64,000 nt of DNA from Scytolyngbya sp. HA4215-MV1 (GCA_019359045.1 JAHHIA010000007.1:248001-312000); one strand, 5' to 3'; counted from the first letter of the stretch, positions 8,467 through 17,873 are shown. Program-made: numbers and translations. The notes: a model not told the origin generated them from the letters alone.

Positions 8467-9564
8467 ATGATTTTGATGAATGACTTCAAGGCAGAGCCAG
8501 AAGCCTTGTTGCAGCAAGAGTTAGCAGCCGTTGAGCGGGTATTGCGCTCCGGCTGGTATGTGTTGGGGCATGAAGTCAAACAATTTGAAGCTCGCTGGGC
8601 AGAACAGTGTGGCGTCAGCTTTGCTGTGGGGGTTGGCAATGGTATGGATGCCCTGGAGATTGGCTTACGCACCCTCCAAATTGGTGTAGGGGATGAGGTG
8701 ATTACTACCCCGATGACTGCGTTTGCGACCGTTTTAGCAGTGTTGCGGGCGGGTGCAACTCCGGTATTGGCAGACATTGACCCAGAAACAGCTTTACTTG
8801 ATCTCCACAGCGTGGAACGGTGTCTTTCGCCACGCACCAAAGCCGTGTTACTGGTGCATCTCTACGGACAAGTGCGACAGGTGGATCGATGGATTGACTT
8901 CTGTGCTGGAACAGGGGTGCATTTGCTGGAAGATTGTGCGCAGGCGCACCTAGCACGATGGCAAGGCAAAACTGCCGGGAGTTTAGGCACCTGGGGAGCC
9001 TACAGTTTCTATCCCACCAAAAATTTGGGCGCGATCGGAGATGGTGGCGCGATCGTCACCCAGAACGCAGCCATCGACCAGCAGGCACGGATTCTCCGCA
9101 ACTACGGACAAAGCCAGCGTTACCACCATCCGCAAGCAGGACTGAATAGCCGTCTGGATGAATTGCAGGCAGCCCTACTTTCTACCCGATTAGCATGGTT
9201 GGAGGCATTTACGCAGCGACGACAAACGATCGCGCAGGCTTATTTCGCGCACATCCACAATCCTCAAATTCGGCTCCTGGCAGAACCGCTGGCGTTGGAG
9301 AATCACGTCTATCATCTGTTTGTGCTTCAGTGTACTGAGCGAGATCGACTCAGTGCGTATTTAACAGAACAGGGCATTGCCAACCTTGCTCACTACCCAG
9401 TGCCCATCCATCAACACCCCCCCTGTCTGCATCTGCAACGCGATCCTCAAGGGTTGCTTGCCGCCGAAACCCACGCCGCCAATTGCCTGTCGATTCCCTG
9501 CCAACCACAAATGAGTGATCTGGACGTAACCCACGTGATCGAGGTGCTCAATGCCTATGCCTAA
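8467..9564 (+). CDS. DegT/DnrJ/EryC1/StrS-family aminotransferase
   Basis: A 365-residue PLP enzyme of fold type I that typically aminates keto-sugar nucleotides for surface glycans. Family landmarks are SGWYVLGHEVKQFE near the start, VGVGNGMDALEIGL, HLYGQ, EDCAQAHLA and the PLP-lysine segment SFYPTKNLGAIGDGGA. These are followed by NSRLDELQAALL and a C-terminal HYPVPIHQHP. It follows the SDR gene by 7 bases and overlaps the next glycosyltransferase gene by 14 bases, so the three are almost certainly co-transcribed. The SDR may supply its keto-sugar substrate. Confidence 0.95.
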   Translation: MILMNDFKAEPEALLQQELAAVERVLRSGWYVLGHEVKQFEARWAEQCGVSFAVGVGNGMDALEIGLRTLQIGVGDEVITTPMTAFATVLAVLRAGATPVLADIDPETALLDLHSVERCLSPRTKAVLLVHLYGQVRQVDRWIDFCAGTGVHLLEDCAQAHLARWQGKTAGSLGTWGAYSFYPTKNLGAIGDGGAIVTQNAAIDQQARILRNYGQSQRYHHPQAGLNSRLDELQAALLSTRLAWLEAFTQRRQTIAQAYFAHIHNPQIRLLAEPLALENHVYHLFVLQCTERDRLSAYLTEQGIANLAHYPVPIHQHPPCLHLQRDPQGLLAAETHAANCLSIPCQPQMSDLDVTHVIEVLNAYA

Positions 9565-10510
9565 TGCCACCTTGGTAGAACATTTTTGTACCCTGTTCGA
9601 CAGCAACTACCTACCCTTAGGGATGGCGTTGCATCAATCCTTAATGACCCATGCCCAACCCTTTCAACTCTGGGTTCTGTGCATGGATGAATTGGTAGAG
9701 CAACAACTCCAACAGCTTGCCTTACCTCAGGTTCATTTAATTCCCCTACATCAAATCGAGACCCCAGCATTACGAGCAATTAAACCGGGACGGAGTCGCG
9801 GGGAATATTGCTGGACACTCACCTCTTTTACCTTTCAAGCGGTTTTTGATCGAGCCCCGACTGCCCAACGAGTCACGTATTTGGATGCCGATCTGTTCTT
9901 TTTTGACAATCCGAGAGTCCTTTTGCAAGAATTGGCAGCAGATAAACATGTTTTATTTACAGAACATGCTTATGCTCCGGAATACGATCAGTCTCAAACA
10001 AGTGGACGGTTCTGTGTACAATTTTTGACCTTTAAACGTACAGAGCCTGCATTGACGGTCATGCAGTGGTGGCAAAACCGTTGCTTGGAATGGTGCTTTA
10101 ATCGAGTTGAAGATGGTAAATTTGGTGATCAAAAATATCTGGATGAATGGAGCAATTTGTTCTCCGAAGATGTACAGATCGTTCAACAAGTTGAAAAAAC
10201 GTTAGCCCCTTGGAATGTCAATTTCTTTGCTCAAAAAACTTTAGAAAATTTGCATCCTGTTTTCTATCATTTTCATGGTTTAAAGATAGTAAGTCCAAAG
10301 CGGGTGCAACTCTATTGTCAATACCGAATTGGTCAGCAAGGAATGCTTTTTTATCAAGCATATATCCAAGTTTTAGAAATGAATCTGCAACAGCTTCGGA
10401 AAATAGGTGCACCAGTACCATACTTCCCGCCCTCCAATGAAGTGAAGGAAGTGTTACGCCGTTTGAAGCGATCGCTGATGCATGAAACTCAATTCAAAAC
10501 AATCGCATAG
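9551..10510 (+). CDS. Glycosyltransferase with DxD motif (GT8-like fold)
   Basis: A 319-residue protein. The N-terminus FCTLFDSNYLPLGMALHQSL and the metal-binding DAD in VTYLDADLFFFDNP (near residue 112) place it in the GT-A nucleotide-diphospho-sugar transferase group similar to GT8. Later FGDQKYLDEW and HFHGLKI resemble the ligand-binding end of these enzymes. The sugar and acceptor are unknown. Its ATG lies inside the end of the aminotransferase gene, which suggests translational coupling. The base composition becomes more AT-rich in the second half of this gene and in the next two genes, a pattern often seen in exchanged glycan genes. Confidence 0.82.
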   Translation: MPMPNATLVEHFCTLFDSNYLPLGMALHQSLMTHAQPFQLWVLCMDELVEQQLQQLALPQVHLIPLHQIETPALRAIKPGRSRGEYCWTLTSFTFQAVFDRAPTAQRVTYLDADLFFFDNPRVLLQELAADKHVLFTEHAYAPEYDQSQTSGRFCVQFLTFKRTEPALTVMQWWQNRCLEWCFNRVEDGKFGDQKYLDEWSNLFSEDVQIVQQVEKTLAPWNVNFFAQKTLENLHPVFYHFHGLKIVSPKRVQLYCQYRIGQQGMLFYQAYIQVLEMNLQQLRKIGAPVPYFPPSNEVKEVLRRLKRSLMHETQFKTIA

Positions 10511-10534
10511 CCAAACCAGTGCAATGATTGCAAG

Positions 10535-11428
10535 ATGATGAGTGCTCTCAAAGAAAATATTTACATTTTGATTCCCGTTCACAATCGTAAATCGACAACG
10601 CTTGCCTGTTTGGCAAATCTCAAGCGAACAGGCGACTTACAACGCTACTGCGCGATTGTGATTGAGGATGGATCGACCGATGGCACTGGAGCAGCAATTC
10701 AAGCACTGTATCCGGAGGTTGTTATCCTCCCAGGTGACGGAAATTTATGGTGGACGGGTGCGATCGCCCAAGGGATGCAATATGCGAATGCTCAAGGAGC
10801 AGAGTTTTTCATCTGGCTGAATGATGACTGTGAAGTGACACCAGAAACGCTCTCAAAGCTGGTTAGTTTTTGCCGAGAAAATCCAGGTACGATCGCGGGA
10901 TGCCAGGGATTAGAATCCCCTCATTCTAGCCAAATTGCTTTTGGAGGGAAACGAAAAACCTGGCAGGGATATCGCTTCATTCATGCACCCGAAAATCAAT
11001 TGGTTCCCTGCGATTTGCTCAGTGGAAATGTAGTGTGTATTCCTCGCTGCGTGGTCGAAAAAATTGGCTATCCCAATCCCAATTTAGTACCCCATTATGG
11101 TGGAGATTCGTTATTTTTAATTCGGGCAAAGAAAGCAGGATTTTCACTTTTTATTGATACTCGCACACCGGTTTTCAGCCTCCCTGGAGAATCCAAACTC
11201 TATCCCAGTCGCTGGCTCTTTACTGAAGGAGAAGCATTAAAAATTTTGAAGCTCATTTTCATCCCTCAATCCGGGTTAAGCTGGCGAGTCTGGTTAAGAT
11301 TAAATTGGGAAGCTTATTCGGTTTGGGGCATCGTGATGTTTTTAAAGAAATATATTTCGATTGTCATCATTACTGGACTCCGCTTCTTGCCTCTTTCTTT
11401 ACGAACTCGGCTTTTTGCATTCCATTAA
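10535..11428 (+). CDS. Family 2 glycosyltransferase (rhamnosyltransferase-like)
   Basis: A 297-residue GT2 protein. The N-terminal strand IYILIPVHNRKSTTLACL and EDGSTDGT bind the nucleotide. NLWWTGAIAQGM and WLNDDCEVT (DxD equivalent) match the WbbL/rhamnosyltransferase-like branch. The last 60 residues are hydrophobic/basic and may associate with the membrane. It lies 24 bases after the previous glycosyltransferase and 4 bases before the next. The role is transfer of a sugar onto a lipid-linked glycan; donor and acceptor are not determined. Confidence 0.88.
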   Translation: MMSALKENIYILIPVHNRKSTTLACLANLKRTGDLQRYCAIVIEDGSTDGTGAAIQALYPEVVILPGDGNLWWTGAIAQGMQYANAQGAEFFIWLNDDCEVTPETLSKLVSFCRENPGTIAGCQGLESPHSSQIAFGGKRKTWQGYRFIHAPENQLVPCDLLSGNVVCIPRCVVEKIGYPNPNLVPHYGGDSLFLIRAKKAGFSLFIDTRTPVFSLPGESKLYPSRWLFTEGEALKILKLIFIPQSGLSWRVWLRLNWEAYSVWGIVMFLKKYISIVIITGLRFLPLSLRTRLFAFH

Positions 11429-11432
11429 ATTC

Positions 11433-12356
11433 ATGACTCCATCCAGTACTATTAGCGTCATCATTACTTGCTACTCAGAAGGGGAGTTGATTCTGGATGC
11501 AATTAGGAGTGTTCAGCAACAGACCTTACCAGCTCTTGAAATTATTGTGGTCAATGATGGTGCCACTGATCCACAAACGATCGCCACTTGTCAGACATTA
11601 GAGCGATCGTTCCCGATTAAAGTCCTCTGGCGGGAAGTGAATGGTGGCACGTCAGCTGCCAGAAATGATGGATTTCAAGTCGCCCAAGGTGATGTGATTG
11701 TACTCCTTGATGCCGATGATATTCTACCTGAAAATGCTCTGGAATTGATTCAAACTACATTTGATCAACATGCCGATGCAGGCTTTATTTATGGCAGTTA
11801 TATTCGACAAAATCAGCCTGATCAAGCAGGAATTCTAGTCCATCCGGGAGAAGTTTCTCTACGGCATATGTTACAGGCGAAAAGATGGTCGCTAAGTTCC
11901 GACTGGAAGTTGGTTGGTACTACGCCATTACGCAAGTCTTTATGGGAAAAAATTGGAGGTTATGATCTTGATTTCGGTATCGAAGATTTGCATGATGTGG
12001 AGTTTTGGATGCGAGCGATCGCAACCCATTGTAGTTACTACTCAATTCCTCAACCAATTTATATCTGGCGCAAATATTTAGGCAACAATAGCCGTCGAGT
12101 AACCCCCCTTGCCTGGTACCGAGTGGCTCAAAAGCACCTGGAAATCTACTGCCAACTAGGCTTAGCTTATCGAGCTTATGAATTGTTGTTACTGGGCAGT
12201 AAATGGTTAAATAATTCGCAGGAAATACATCTTTATTCTAGAAAATTAATCCAATGTATACAACAAGGAAAATTTCAATTTTCTTCATGGATTATCTTAG
12301 TAATGCCAGCCAGGTTGTTGCAATTTTTAGCAGCCAAAGCCAGTCAAAAACGTTGA
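11433..12356 (+). CDS. Family 2 glycosyltransferase
   Basis: A 307-residue GT2 protein starting MTPSSTISVIITCYSEG at the ATG 11433, 4 bases after the previous stop. The frame is open to 11361 inside the upstream gene, but those codons are not family-like. Motifs: VVNDGATDPQT, then NGGTSAARNDGF and VIVLLDADDI, the metal-binding acidic cluster. FGIEDLHDVEFWMRA carries the probable catalytic acidic residues. The rest is variable. It belongs to the same polysaccharide operon; sugar specificity is unknown. Confidence 0.9.
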   Translation: MTPSSTISVIITCYSEGELILDAIRSVQQQTLPALEIIVVNDGATDPQTIATCQTLERSFPIKVLWREVNGGTSAARNDGFQVAQGDVIVLLDADDILPENALELIQTTFDQHADAGFIYGSYIRQNQPDQAGILVHPGEVSLRHMLQAKRWSLSSDWKLVGTTPLRKSLWEKIGGYDLDFGIEDLHDVEFWMRAIATHCSYYSIPQPIYIWRKYLGNNSRRVTPLAWYRVAQKHLEIYCQLGLAYRAYELLLLGSKWLNNSQEIHLYSRKLIQCIQQGKFQFSSWIILVMPARLLQFLAAKASQKR

Positions 12357-12471
12357 GCATCCCTCCTTTTTTCTAGCTCCGATTGCTCTGATTGGGAAAG
12401 CTTTTAGGAGGTTCTGTTACCAGTTCCCCCACTATTTTTGATTAGAGCATTAGTATGAGAATGAAAAATCC

Positions 12472-13251
12472 ATGATGAGTCCGCTCTTAGCCATTCCTGT
12501 TCTTTCCATTCCGGTGCATACCACTAGTTACCAGGATGCTTGCTATCGTATCCAAACCTGGGCGATCGCAAGAAATTCCTGCTACATCGTTGCAGCGAAT
12601 GTGCATGTGGTCATGATGGCGCATTGGCAACCCGCTTTTGGCAAAATTCTTCAGAACGCAGTTCTCGTGACACCGGATGGGATGCCCCTGGTGTGGGCGC
12701 TACAGCTATTGGGGCAACCACAACAGACGCGCGTGTATGGACCCGATTTGATGCTTGCCTGGTGCGATCGAGCCGCCGCTCTGGGTCTTCCCATTTATCT
12801 GTATGGCGGGACAGAAGCCATGCTGGCAAAGCTAATCGCCAATCTGGAGCAGCAATTTCCAGGGCTGAAGATTGCCGGATGCCATGCGCCTCCCTTTCGT
12901 CCTCTCACACCCGAAGAAGAAGCGATGGATCGAGAACGCATTCATGCTTCAGGGGCGAGTGTGGTGTTTGTGGGTTTGGGATGTCCCAAACAAGAGGAAT
13001 GGATGGCTCGACAACAAGGTCAATTGCAGGCGGTGATGATTGGGGTAGGCGCTGCTTTCAGTTTTCACAGTGGCGTTGTATCGCAAGCTCCTCGCTGGAT
13101 GATGCGCTGGGGCTTGGAGTGGTTGTATCGACTAGCCACAGAACCTAGACGCCTATGGCAACGCTATCTGGTCAATAATCCGATGTTCGTTGCCTTGTTC
13201 AGCTTTCAGTTAGTTAAACACTGGCTATTTGTGTCGCGCCCAAAGCTTTGA
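12472..13251 (+). CDS. WecG/TagA/CpsF-family glycosyltransferase (GT26)
   Basis: A 259-residue protein with the GT26 signatures VAANVHVVMMAHW, NAVLVTPDGMPLVWA, RVYGPDLM, LYGGTEAMLAKL and VFVGLGCPKQEEWMA, then GVGAAFSFHSG and QAPRWMMRWGLEWLYRLATEP. Family members add N-acetylmannosamine-type sugars to undecaprenyl-linked glycans at the membrane surface. It is separated from the preceding GT2 by 115 bases. The ATG at 12472 is chosen because a slightly earlier ATG (12454) runs into a stop after six codons. Confidence 0.95.
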   Translation: MMSPLLAIPVLSIPVHTTSYQDACYRIQTWAIARNSCYIVAANVHVVMMAHWQPAFGKILQNAVLVTPDGMPLVWALQLLGQPQQTRVYGPDLMLAWCDRAAALGLPIYLYGGTEAMLAKLIANLEQQFPGLKIAGCHAPPFRPLTPEEEAMDRERIHASGASVVFVGLGCPKQEEWMARQQGQLQAVMIGVGAAFSFHSGVVSQAPRWMMRWGLEWLYRLATEPRRLWQRYLVNNPMFVALFSFQLVKHWLFVSRPKL

Positions 13252-13260
13252 CAGGTCATC

Positions 13261-13533
13261 TTAGGCAGCAATATCCAACAATAACCCCGATCGCCACAGC
13301 TCTGCCCGACAGATGAAGTGACAATATTGGCGAATCAGACGTTGTTGATTTTGGGGTGGCAGTCTTTTGGCTTTGTCGTAACGGGCGATCGCCCAGGCAA
13401 TCATTTGAGCCGCATCGATCGGAATACCGACTTCGATTAACCGCCGCCAATAAACCGGGACAATTTCTCGCGTCATTTTTTCTTGAATTTCTATTTGAGA
13501 AACGGGGGGCGGAAATAAGGTGGTTGAGGTCAT
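13261..13533 (-). CDS. Small conserved hypothetical protein
   Basis: A 90-residue protein that I do not recognise by name. It is Arg- and Ile-rich and largely helical: EKMTREIVPVYWRRLIEVG, then AAQMIAWAIARYDKAKRLP and a C-terminal QYCHFICRAELWRSGLL. It lies on the opposite strand to the polysaccharide genes, with its stop 9 bases from the end of the GT26 gene. An overlapping minus-strand frame (13256-13555) is less protein-like. The 274-bp gap between its start and the sugar transferase at 13808 shows nothing I can name. Confidence 0.6.
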   Translation of the reverse strand: MTSTTLFPPPVSQIEIQEKMTREIVPVYWRRLIEVGIPIDAAQMIAWAIARYDKAKRLPPQNQQRLIRQYCHFICRAELWRSGLLLDIAA

Positions 13534-13807
13534 GGTGGCGCAGTCCTGATTGCAATGAAATGTTTGATTGGCATGTTCTTAATATCTAGTTTTTTTGCGT
13601 AATTCATGGTGATGAGGCAGAGTTAACTCCGTGATATTCACAAGACCAACCCGTGACAGCACCAGAAACAATCGGTGACGATCAAGTAATTCTACGAGTG
13701 ATGTTTATCACAGGAAAATAGGAATTCGTCGAAATTCCTGAGCCTGGGAAAGATTTATGCACGGTTGCGGAATACTAAACTCATCGCTGCCGTGTTAGCC
13801 CTGTGCC

Positions 13808-15253
13808 ATGAACAAGCTCTCAGATGAAATTTCTCAGAATCCCGCGGTCGATCTGCGTGCGCCCAAAGGGCTGGATTGGCATCGGTTGCTGCGCTGGCAC
13901 TGGCATCGGGGGTTAGCGCTGTTGCTGAGCGACGCACTGGCACTGGGGCTTGCTTGGAGAATTGCGGCTCACTTAAATCGCTTTTATTCCCCGATTCCTG
14001 AGCAGTTGGTTTGGTGGGAATGGCTGGGTTTGCCCAGTCTCTTTTGGGTCTTTGTCACAGTCACACTGGCGTGGTTTGCTCAGAATGGCTTGTACAATGC
14101 CTCAACCCAATGGAAGAACTATGTACGCTGCGGCAAACTGATTAGCTTCGTATATTTACTGTCTCTAGTAGTAGCGTATTTCTATGACCCAAAACTAGAC
14201 GCGCCCCGATCGCTCTTTTTCACTGCCTGGTTCAGTAGCATCGCCCTAGTGATTGGCTTACGGTTGGGAACAACCCTCTTTCTGCGGCAAATTGAGCACA
14301 CTCAGCCCCCGATTCGCATCTTCCTCATCGCCAGTTCCGATCGTTTACCCGTTTTGGCAGCTACGCTAAAGCAGCGATCGCACGCCACTATCGTAGGAGC
14401 TGCTCTAGCATCCACAGCAAGTAACGCCTCGACGCTGCAAACCATTCTGGCAATGCGTCCGCAAGAAGTTCTGGCAGAAAGTCTGCCCCACACCGAACTG
14501 GCTTCGGCACTCTACTGGCAACTGCGCCGGGCTGGAATTCGGTTGCGACTATTGCCTTCCAGTGTGGAAATGCTGCACCGTCGAGGCACGCCGGAAGTCA
14601 TCGCTGGGTTACCGACCTTACGGTTAGAGTCGCCCCTTTTGAATGGATGGGATTATCACTTCAAGCGGTGGGTCGATTTTGTCGGGGCGGCTGTAGGGGT
14701 CGTGGTGCTCTCGCCCCTGCTTTTGGCAGTCGCGATCGCCATCAAGCTGACCTCCACTGGTCCTGTTTTTTTCTGTCAGGAGCGTATCGGCTTGCATGGG
14801 CGAGTCTTTCAGGTGTGGAAGTTTCGCACGATGACCGTGAATGCACCCGCATTACAGGCTGACTTGGAACCGCAAAACCAGTCTGGTGATGGTGTTTTGT
14901 TCAAAATTAAAAACGACCCCAGAATTACTCCTTTGGGGCATTTTCTCCGTCGCACCAGCATTGACGAGTTACCTCAGTTATTTAATGTGCTGTTGGGGCA
15001 AATGAGCCTGGTGGGACCTCGTCCTTTGCCCATTCGGGATGTAGAGCGGTTTGACCCATGGCATCATGTCCGGCATCAAGTGTTACCTGGAATTACCGGA
15101 CTCTGGCAAGTGTCTGGACGATCAGATCTAGATGATTTTGATGACGCTGCTCGATTGGATCTGTACTACATCGATAACTGGTCGCTGAACCTGGATCTGG
15201 ATATTTTGATTGAGACACTACGAATTGTGCTGTTTGCCAGAGGGGCATATTAG
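13808..15253 (+). CDS. Polyprenyl-phosphate sugar-1-phosphate transferase (WcaJ/RfbP type)
   Basis: A 481-residue membrane protein that starts glycan assembly by moving a sugar-1-phosphate to undecaprenyl phosphate. The N-terminal half has about four hydrophobic segments and a CoA-binding-like domain. The catalytic half (about 285-481) starts with KRWVDFVGAAVGVVVLSPLL. It carries the hallmark GPVFFCQERIG, VWKFRTM, FLRRTSIDELPQLFNVLLG, MSLVGPRPLP and PGITGLWQVSGRS. The chain runs to a normal end (VLFARGAY). Its last 4 bases overlap the convergent AAA+ gene. It completes the set needed to start and extend a surface polysaccharide; the polymerase and flippase are not in the window. Confidence 0.96.
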   Translation: MNKLSDEISQNPAVDLRAPKGLDWHRLLRWHWHRGLALLLSDALALGLAWRIAAHLNRFYSPIPEQLVWWEWLGLPSLFWVFVTVTLAWFAQNGLYNASTQWKNYVRCGKLISFVYLLSLVVAYFYDPKLDAPRSLFFTAWFSSIALVIGLRLGTTLFLRQIEHTQPPIRIFLIASSDRLPVLAATLKQRSHATIVGAALASTASNASTLQTILAMRPQEVLAESLPHTELASALYWQLRRAGIRLRLLPSSVEMLHRRGTPEVIAGLPTLRLESPLLNGWDYHFKRWVDFVGAAVGVVVLSPLLLAVAIAIKLTSTGPVFFCQERIGLHGRVFQVWKFRTMTVNAPALQADLEPQNQSGDGVLFKIKNDPRITPLGHFLRRTSIDELPQLFNVLLGQMSLVGPRPLPIRDVERFDPWHHVRHQVLPGITGLWQVSGRSDLDDFDDAARLDLYYIDNWSLNLDLDILIETLRIVLFARGAY

Positions 15254-16755
15254 TAGCCTTGACTACGTCGAGATTGTGTGAAAGCTTGCATCGCCTGCTG
15301 GAGATGTGCCATGGTCACTGTGGATGAAGCTGCCGCAACTGCATAGGAACTGGCTTGATAGGCGATCGTCCGAATGTCTCCTCCTGTCAGTCTCCATTGA
15401 GCCATTTTTGCCCAGTCAACGTTGGCATCTAGCACAACCTGAGCGGGGAAAGTTTGCTGCCAAAGCTTTAGGCGAGCAGCCTGGTTGGGGGCAGGGAATC
15501 GGATCACCTGTCCCAAGTGGGGCTGCCAATAAGGACGCACCGTTTGTAGAGAATGGACGCTAAATAAGGTGACGCAATGTTGGGTTTGCCGACTCTGTAA
15601 GAATTGATGCAGGACAGTTGGGGGCAGGGATGGATGGCGATTGAGCCATCGCTGAGCTGATTTCAACAACAGCACGGTGGGGGATTGATCGACAATTTCC
15701 TGCAACAAGCGCAGGCTATCCCGATCGTTCAGCAACGCTAGATCAGCCCAGGCAAGCGAAGATTCTAGACTTTGCGCGATCGTCTGGGCGGCGATCGTTT
15801 TGCCTGTACCCGCAGCCCCTACCATTAAGGCAATCGCACCAGTTGGGGCAAAACGATCCACATTGGCTGCTGCGTCCCATAGTTGATGGACTTGAGGAGA
15901 CCATTGCATCGAATGGCTCAACTGTTGTAGCGTCGCCAGCACGGGTTCGGGCAAGATCAGGTGAGACCATCCGTCCGCAGAAACCTTGGCTGGAGGCAAC
16001 TCATGCTTGAGCCAGTGGCTCGGAGATGAGACCGTAGCGATGGCAGGCAAGGAAACAGAGACCTGCAAAAGGGCTTCCAAACAAAGAGAATCGGGTTGGT
16101 CTGATAGCAAATAATTCACTAATGCATCAGGCAGCTTCAGCGATCGTGACAGCAGCGGTAGATCGGGAGTACCGACAATTTCTAGCAACTCATGCTGAAT
16201 TAACTGGGAAGACGTTGTCAGTCGTTGGCGGGCACTGCGCCACTCTAGATCATTGCGACACAGCAATCGTAAGATGAGATCGATTGTCGGTAGTCCAGCA
16301 GCGTCACCCGTTTCGTGCCCCTGTAAATAGCTATACAGCCGAGCATAGCGATGATTCACTTCCGGCGCCAGACTCATCAGCACCACATTCTTTTCAAACA
16401 CCGATAAATTTAACCGATCGCGGAGCAGAGGCAAGCCGAGATTATGACCGCATTCCAGGCTGGCACGCACCCGCAGTTCCAATTGTTTTTGATAGCCCAA
16501 TCCCGATGTTTTATCGGTTGTGGTAGGTCGGCTGGGCACACAGTCATCATAAGTGGCAGTGCCTTCGAGAGAAACTAACCCTTTCCACCAATGGCTGGTA
16601 ACTCGATCGGCTCGCGATTGTGAGAGGCGATCGATCAAGCGACTGTCTTTCCGTTGTCGCGCCACTGCCAGCATCAATAATCGATCCAGCCAGTTCAGTT
16701 CTGCTTTGAGATAAGCCCAATTATCGGGAAAGGGGTCTACACGATCGCTCTGCAT
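15250..16755 (-). CDS. AAA+ protein with intact P-loop but degenerate Walker B
   Basis: A 501-residue protein. The N-terminal part includes LNLSVFEKNVVLMSLAPEV and RYARLYSYLQ, then LPTIDLILRLLC. This arrangement matches the AAA+ ATPases encoded with extracellular contractile injection systems (Afp15-like), as far as I can recall. The P-loop GAAGTGKT lies near residue 311. The segment expected to be Walker B reads TVLLLKSAQRW, so the usual Asp-Glu is Lys-Ser, and the sensor-1 strand also lacks its Asn. ATP binding may survive while hydrolysis is doubtful. No sheath, tube or baseplate genes are nearby. A small lid domain follows (GGDIRTIAYQA). It converges with the sugar transferase gene, overlapping it by 4 bases. 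Confidence 0.8.
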   Translation of the reverse strand: MQSDRVDPFPDNWAYLKAELNWLDRLLMLAVARQRKDSRLIDRLSQSRADRVTSHWWKGLVSLEGTATYDDCVPSRPTTTDKTSGLGYQKQLELRVRASLECGHNLGLPLLRDRLNLSVFEKNVVLMSLAPEVNHRYARLYSYLQGHETGDAAGLPTIDLILRLLCRNDLEWRSARQRLTTSSQLIQHELLEIVGTPDLPLLSRSLKLPDALVNYLLSDQPDSLCLEALLQVSVSLPAIATVSSPSHWLKHELPPAKVSADGWSHLILPEPVLATLQQLSHSMQWSPQVHQLWDAAANVDRFAPTGAIALMVGAAGTGKTIAAQTIAQSLESSLAWADLALLNDRDSLRLLQEIVDQSPTVLLLKSAQRWLNRHPSLPPTVLHQFLQSRQTQHCVTLFSVHSLQTVRPYWQPHLGQVIRFPAPNQAARLKLWQQTFPAQVVLDANVDWAKMAQWRLTGGDIRTIAYQASSYAVAAASSTVTMAHLQQAMQAFTQSRRSQGY

Positions 16756-16848
16756 TGCCGCATCCTAGATGGCTATTTTTTGATAGCCGGGTTTACGATG
16801 TCTGGGGAATTCCACCCACTAACCCATGATCTGTCGATCGGTGGCTCA

Positions 16849-17295
16849 TCACATCCATTCTTTTTTAGACATTCGTCGAATAAACTCCAGCGGCAAACCA
16901 TCGGCATCGGCAATAAAGGTCACTTCATAGACCTGATTGCCAATCGTTTGCTGGCTGGGTTCGAGAAGAACCTTCAGGGGTGGGTGGGATTCAGACGTGC
17001 CGCTAGCTTTGGCAAATCGCAACTTGAGATCCGCTAGCCAGGTCGGGAGATCAGCGATCGCAGCGGTCAAGTCAAATGACAGATGGTAATAGCCAACATA
17101 GTGCTCGTCATGAAACGCATCAGGAGCAGGGCGAGGCTGGGGAATTTGGATCAGTTCGATTCGCCCGCCCAAGCCTTCCATCCAGCAAGCCAGTGTATAT
17201 CCAGTCGTAAAGCGCTCTTGAACAACAAAACCAAGCTGTTCATAGAAGGCAATCGCCCGATGAATATTCGCTGTCCGAATCGAAGCATGATGCAT
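16849..17295 (-). CDS. VOC-superfamily (glyoxalase/dioxygenase fold) protein
   Basis: A 148-residue protein. The start MHHASIRTANIHRAIAFYEQ is the classic first VOC repeat, with a metal-ligand-type His near the start. RIELIQIP, HLSFDL (second His) and the C-terminal ADADGLPLEFIRR complete the paired beta-alpha-beta-beta-beta modules. Family members include glyoxalase I, dioxygenases and resistance proteins; the reaction here is not known. It is followed downstream by the AAA+ gene's upstream region on the same strand (93-bp gap). Confidence 0.88.
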   Translation of the reverse strand: MHHASIRTANIHRAIAFYEQLGFVVQERFTTGYTLACWMEGLGGRIELIQIPQPRPAPDAFHDEHYVGYYHLSFDLTAAIADLPTWLADLKLRFAKASGTSESHPPLKVLLEPSQQTIGNQVYEVTFIADADGLPLEFIRRMSKKEWM

Positions 17296-17363
17296 AGCGG
17301 AACAAAAGTAATTAACCAGAGATGAGGAAGTCCAAACCGTGCTGCATGGCTCATCCCTTTTGC

Positions 17364-17873
17364 CTATTCAAATAGTCGAAAATAGGGATAACGAACCGGG
17401 GCACCTGGTTCTTTTTCGAGGTCAAAGTTGATCACATCCCAACAAGGTTCTTCTTGAGGGTCAGGGCTAAACTCGACGGGGAGTCCATACAACCGGGGTG
17501 TAGGAGCATCGGTTTGACCGCGCCAAGGGGTGCTGCGTTCTAAGTAGGTGCTGATCAGATCCTTATAACGTTGGGCGATGATCACACGAGTCGCTCGATA
17601 GCCCTGAGTATAAAGGCGATCGAGGGCTTCGTGAATTTCAAACCGGATACCATCTGGATGGGTGTGTTGTCGATACCACTCATTATCCCACTGCCGCCAA
17701 TGCCTACCAGATTGGAGGTGAATTAGTTCACCCGTTTTGGGATTTGCCTCAAAGGCTCCATGCCGCTGGCATAGATAAGTATCGGTTAGAGTCAGAGCCG
17801 GAATAATCTGACGACAGTGAGGGCACTGGATTTCCGCTCCAAAGATTGGGTACTGCAAACTTGTATTAATCAT
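17364..17873 (-). CDS. TIGR02652-like conserved cyanobacterial protein
   Basis: A 169-residue protein of unknown function. The start MINTSLQYPIFGAEIQCPHC is followed by IPALTLTDTYLCQRHGAFEA, a probable zinc site formed by CxxC and later Cys/His. Further on there are RHWRQWDNEWYRQHTHPDG and a C-terminal RYPYFRLFE. I recognise this pattern as the TIGR02652 cyanobacterial family. The frame is open 23 codons upstream to a TTG at 17942, but the conserved sequence starts near the ATG at 17873, which I chose. It is divergent from the gamma-carbonic-anhydrase-like gene. Confidence 0.88.
   Translation of the reverse strand: MINTSLQYPIFGAEIQCPHCRQIIPALTLTDTYLCQRHGAFEANPKTGELIHLQSGRHWRQWDNEWYRQHTHPDGIRFEIHEALDRLYTQGYRATRVIIAQRYKDLISTYLERSTPWRGQTDAPTPRLYGLPVEFSPDPQEEPCWDVINFDLEKEPGAPVRYPYFRLFE

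Noticed and set aside
12540-13148. 202-codon plus-strand frame inside the GT26 gene
   Set aside because: It overlaps the clear GT26 gene in another frame; Arg/Ser-rich with no recognisable motif.
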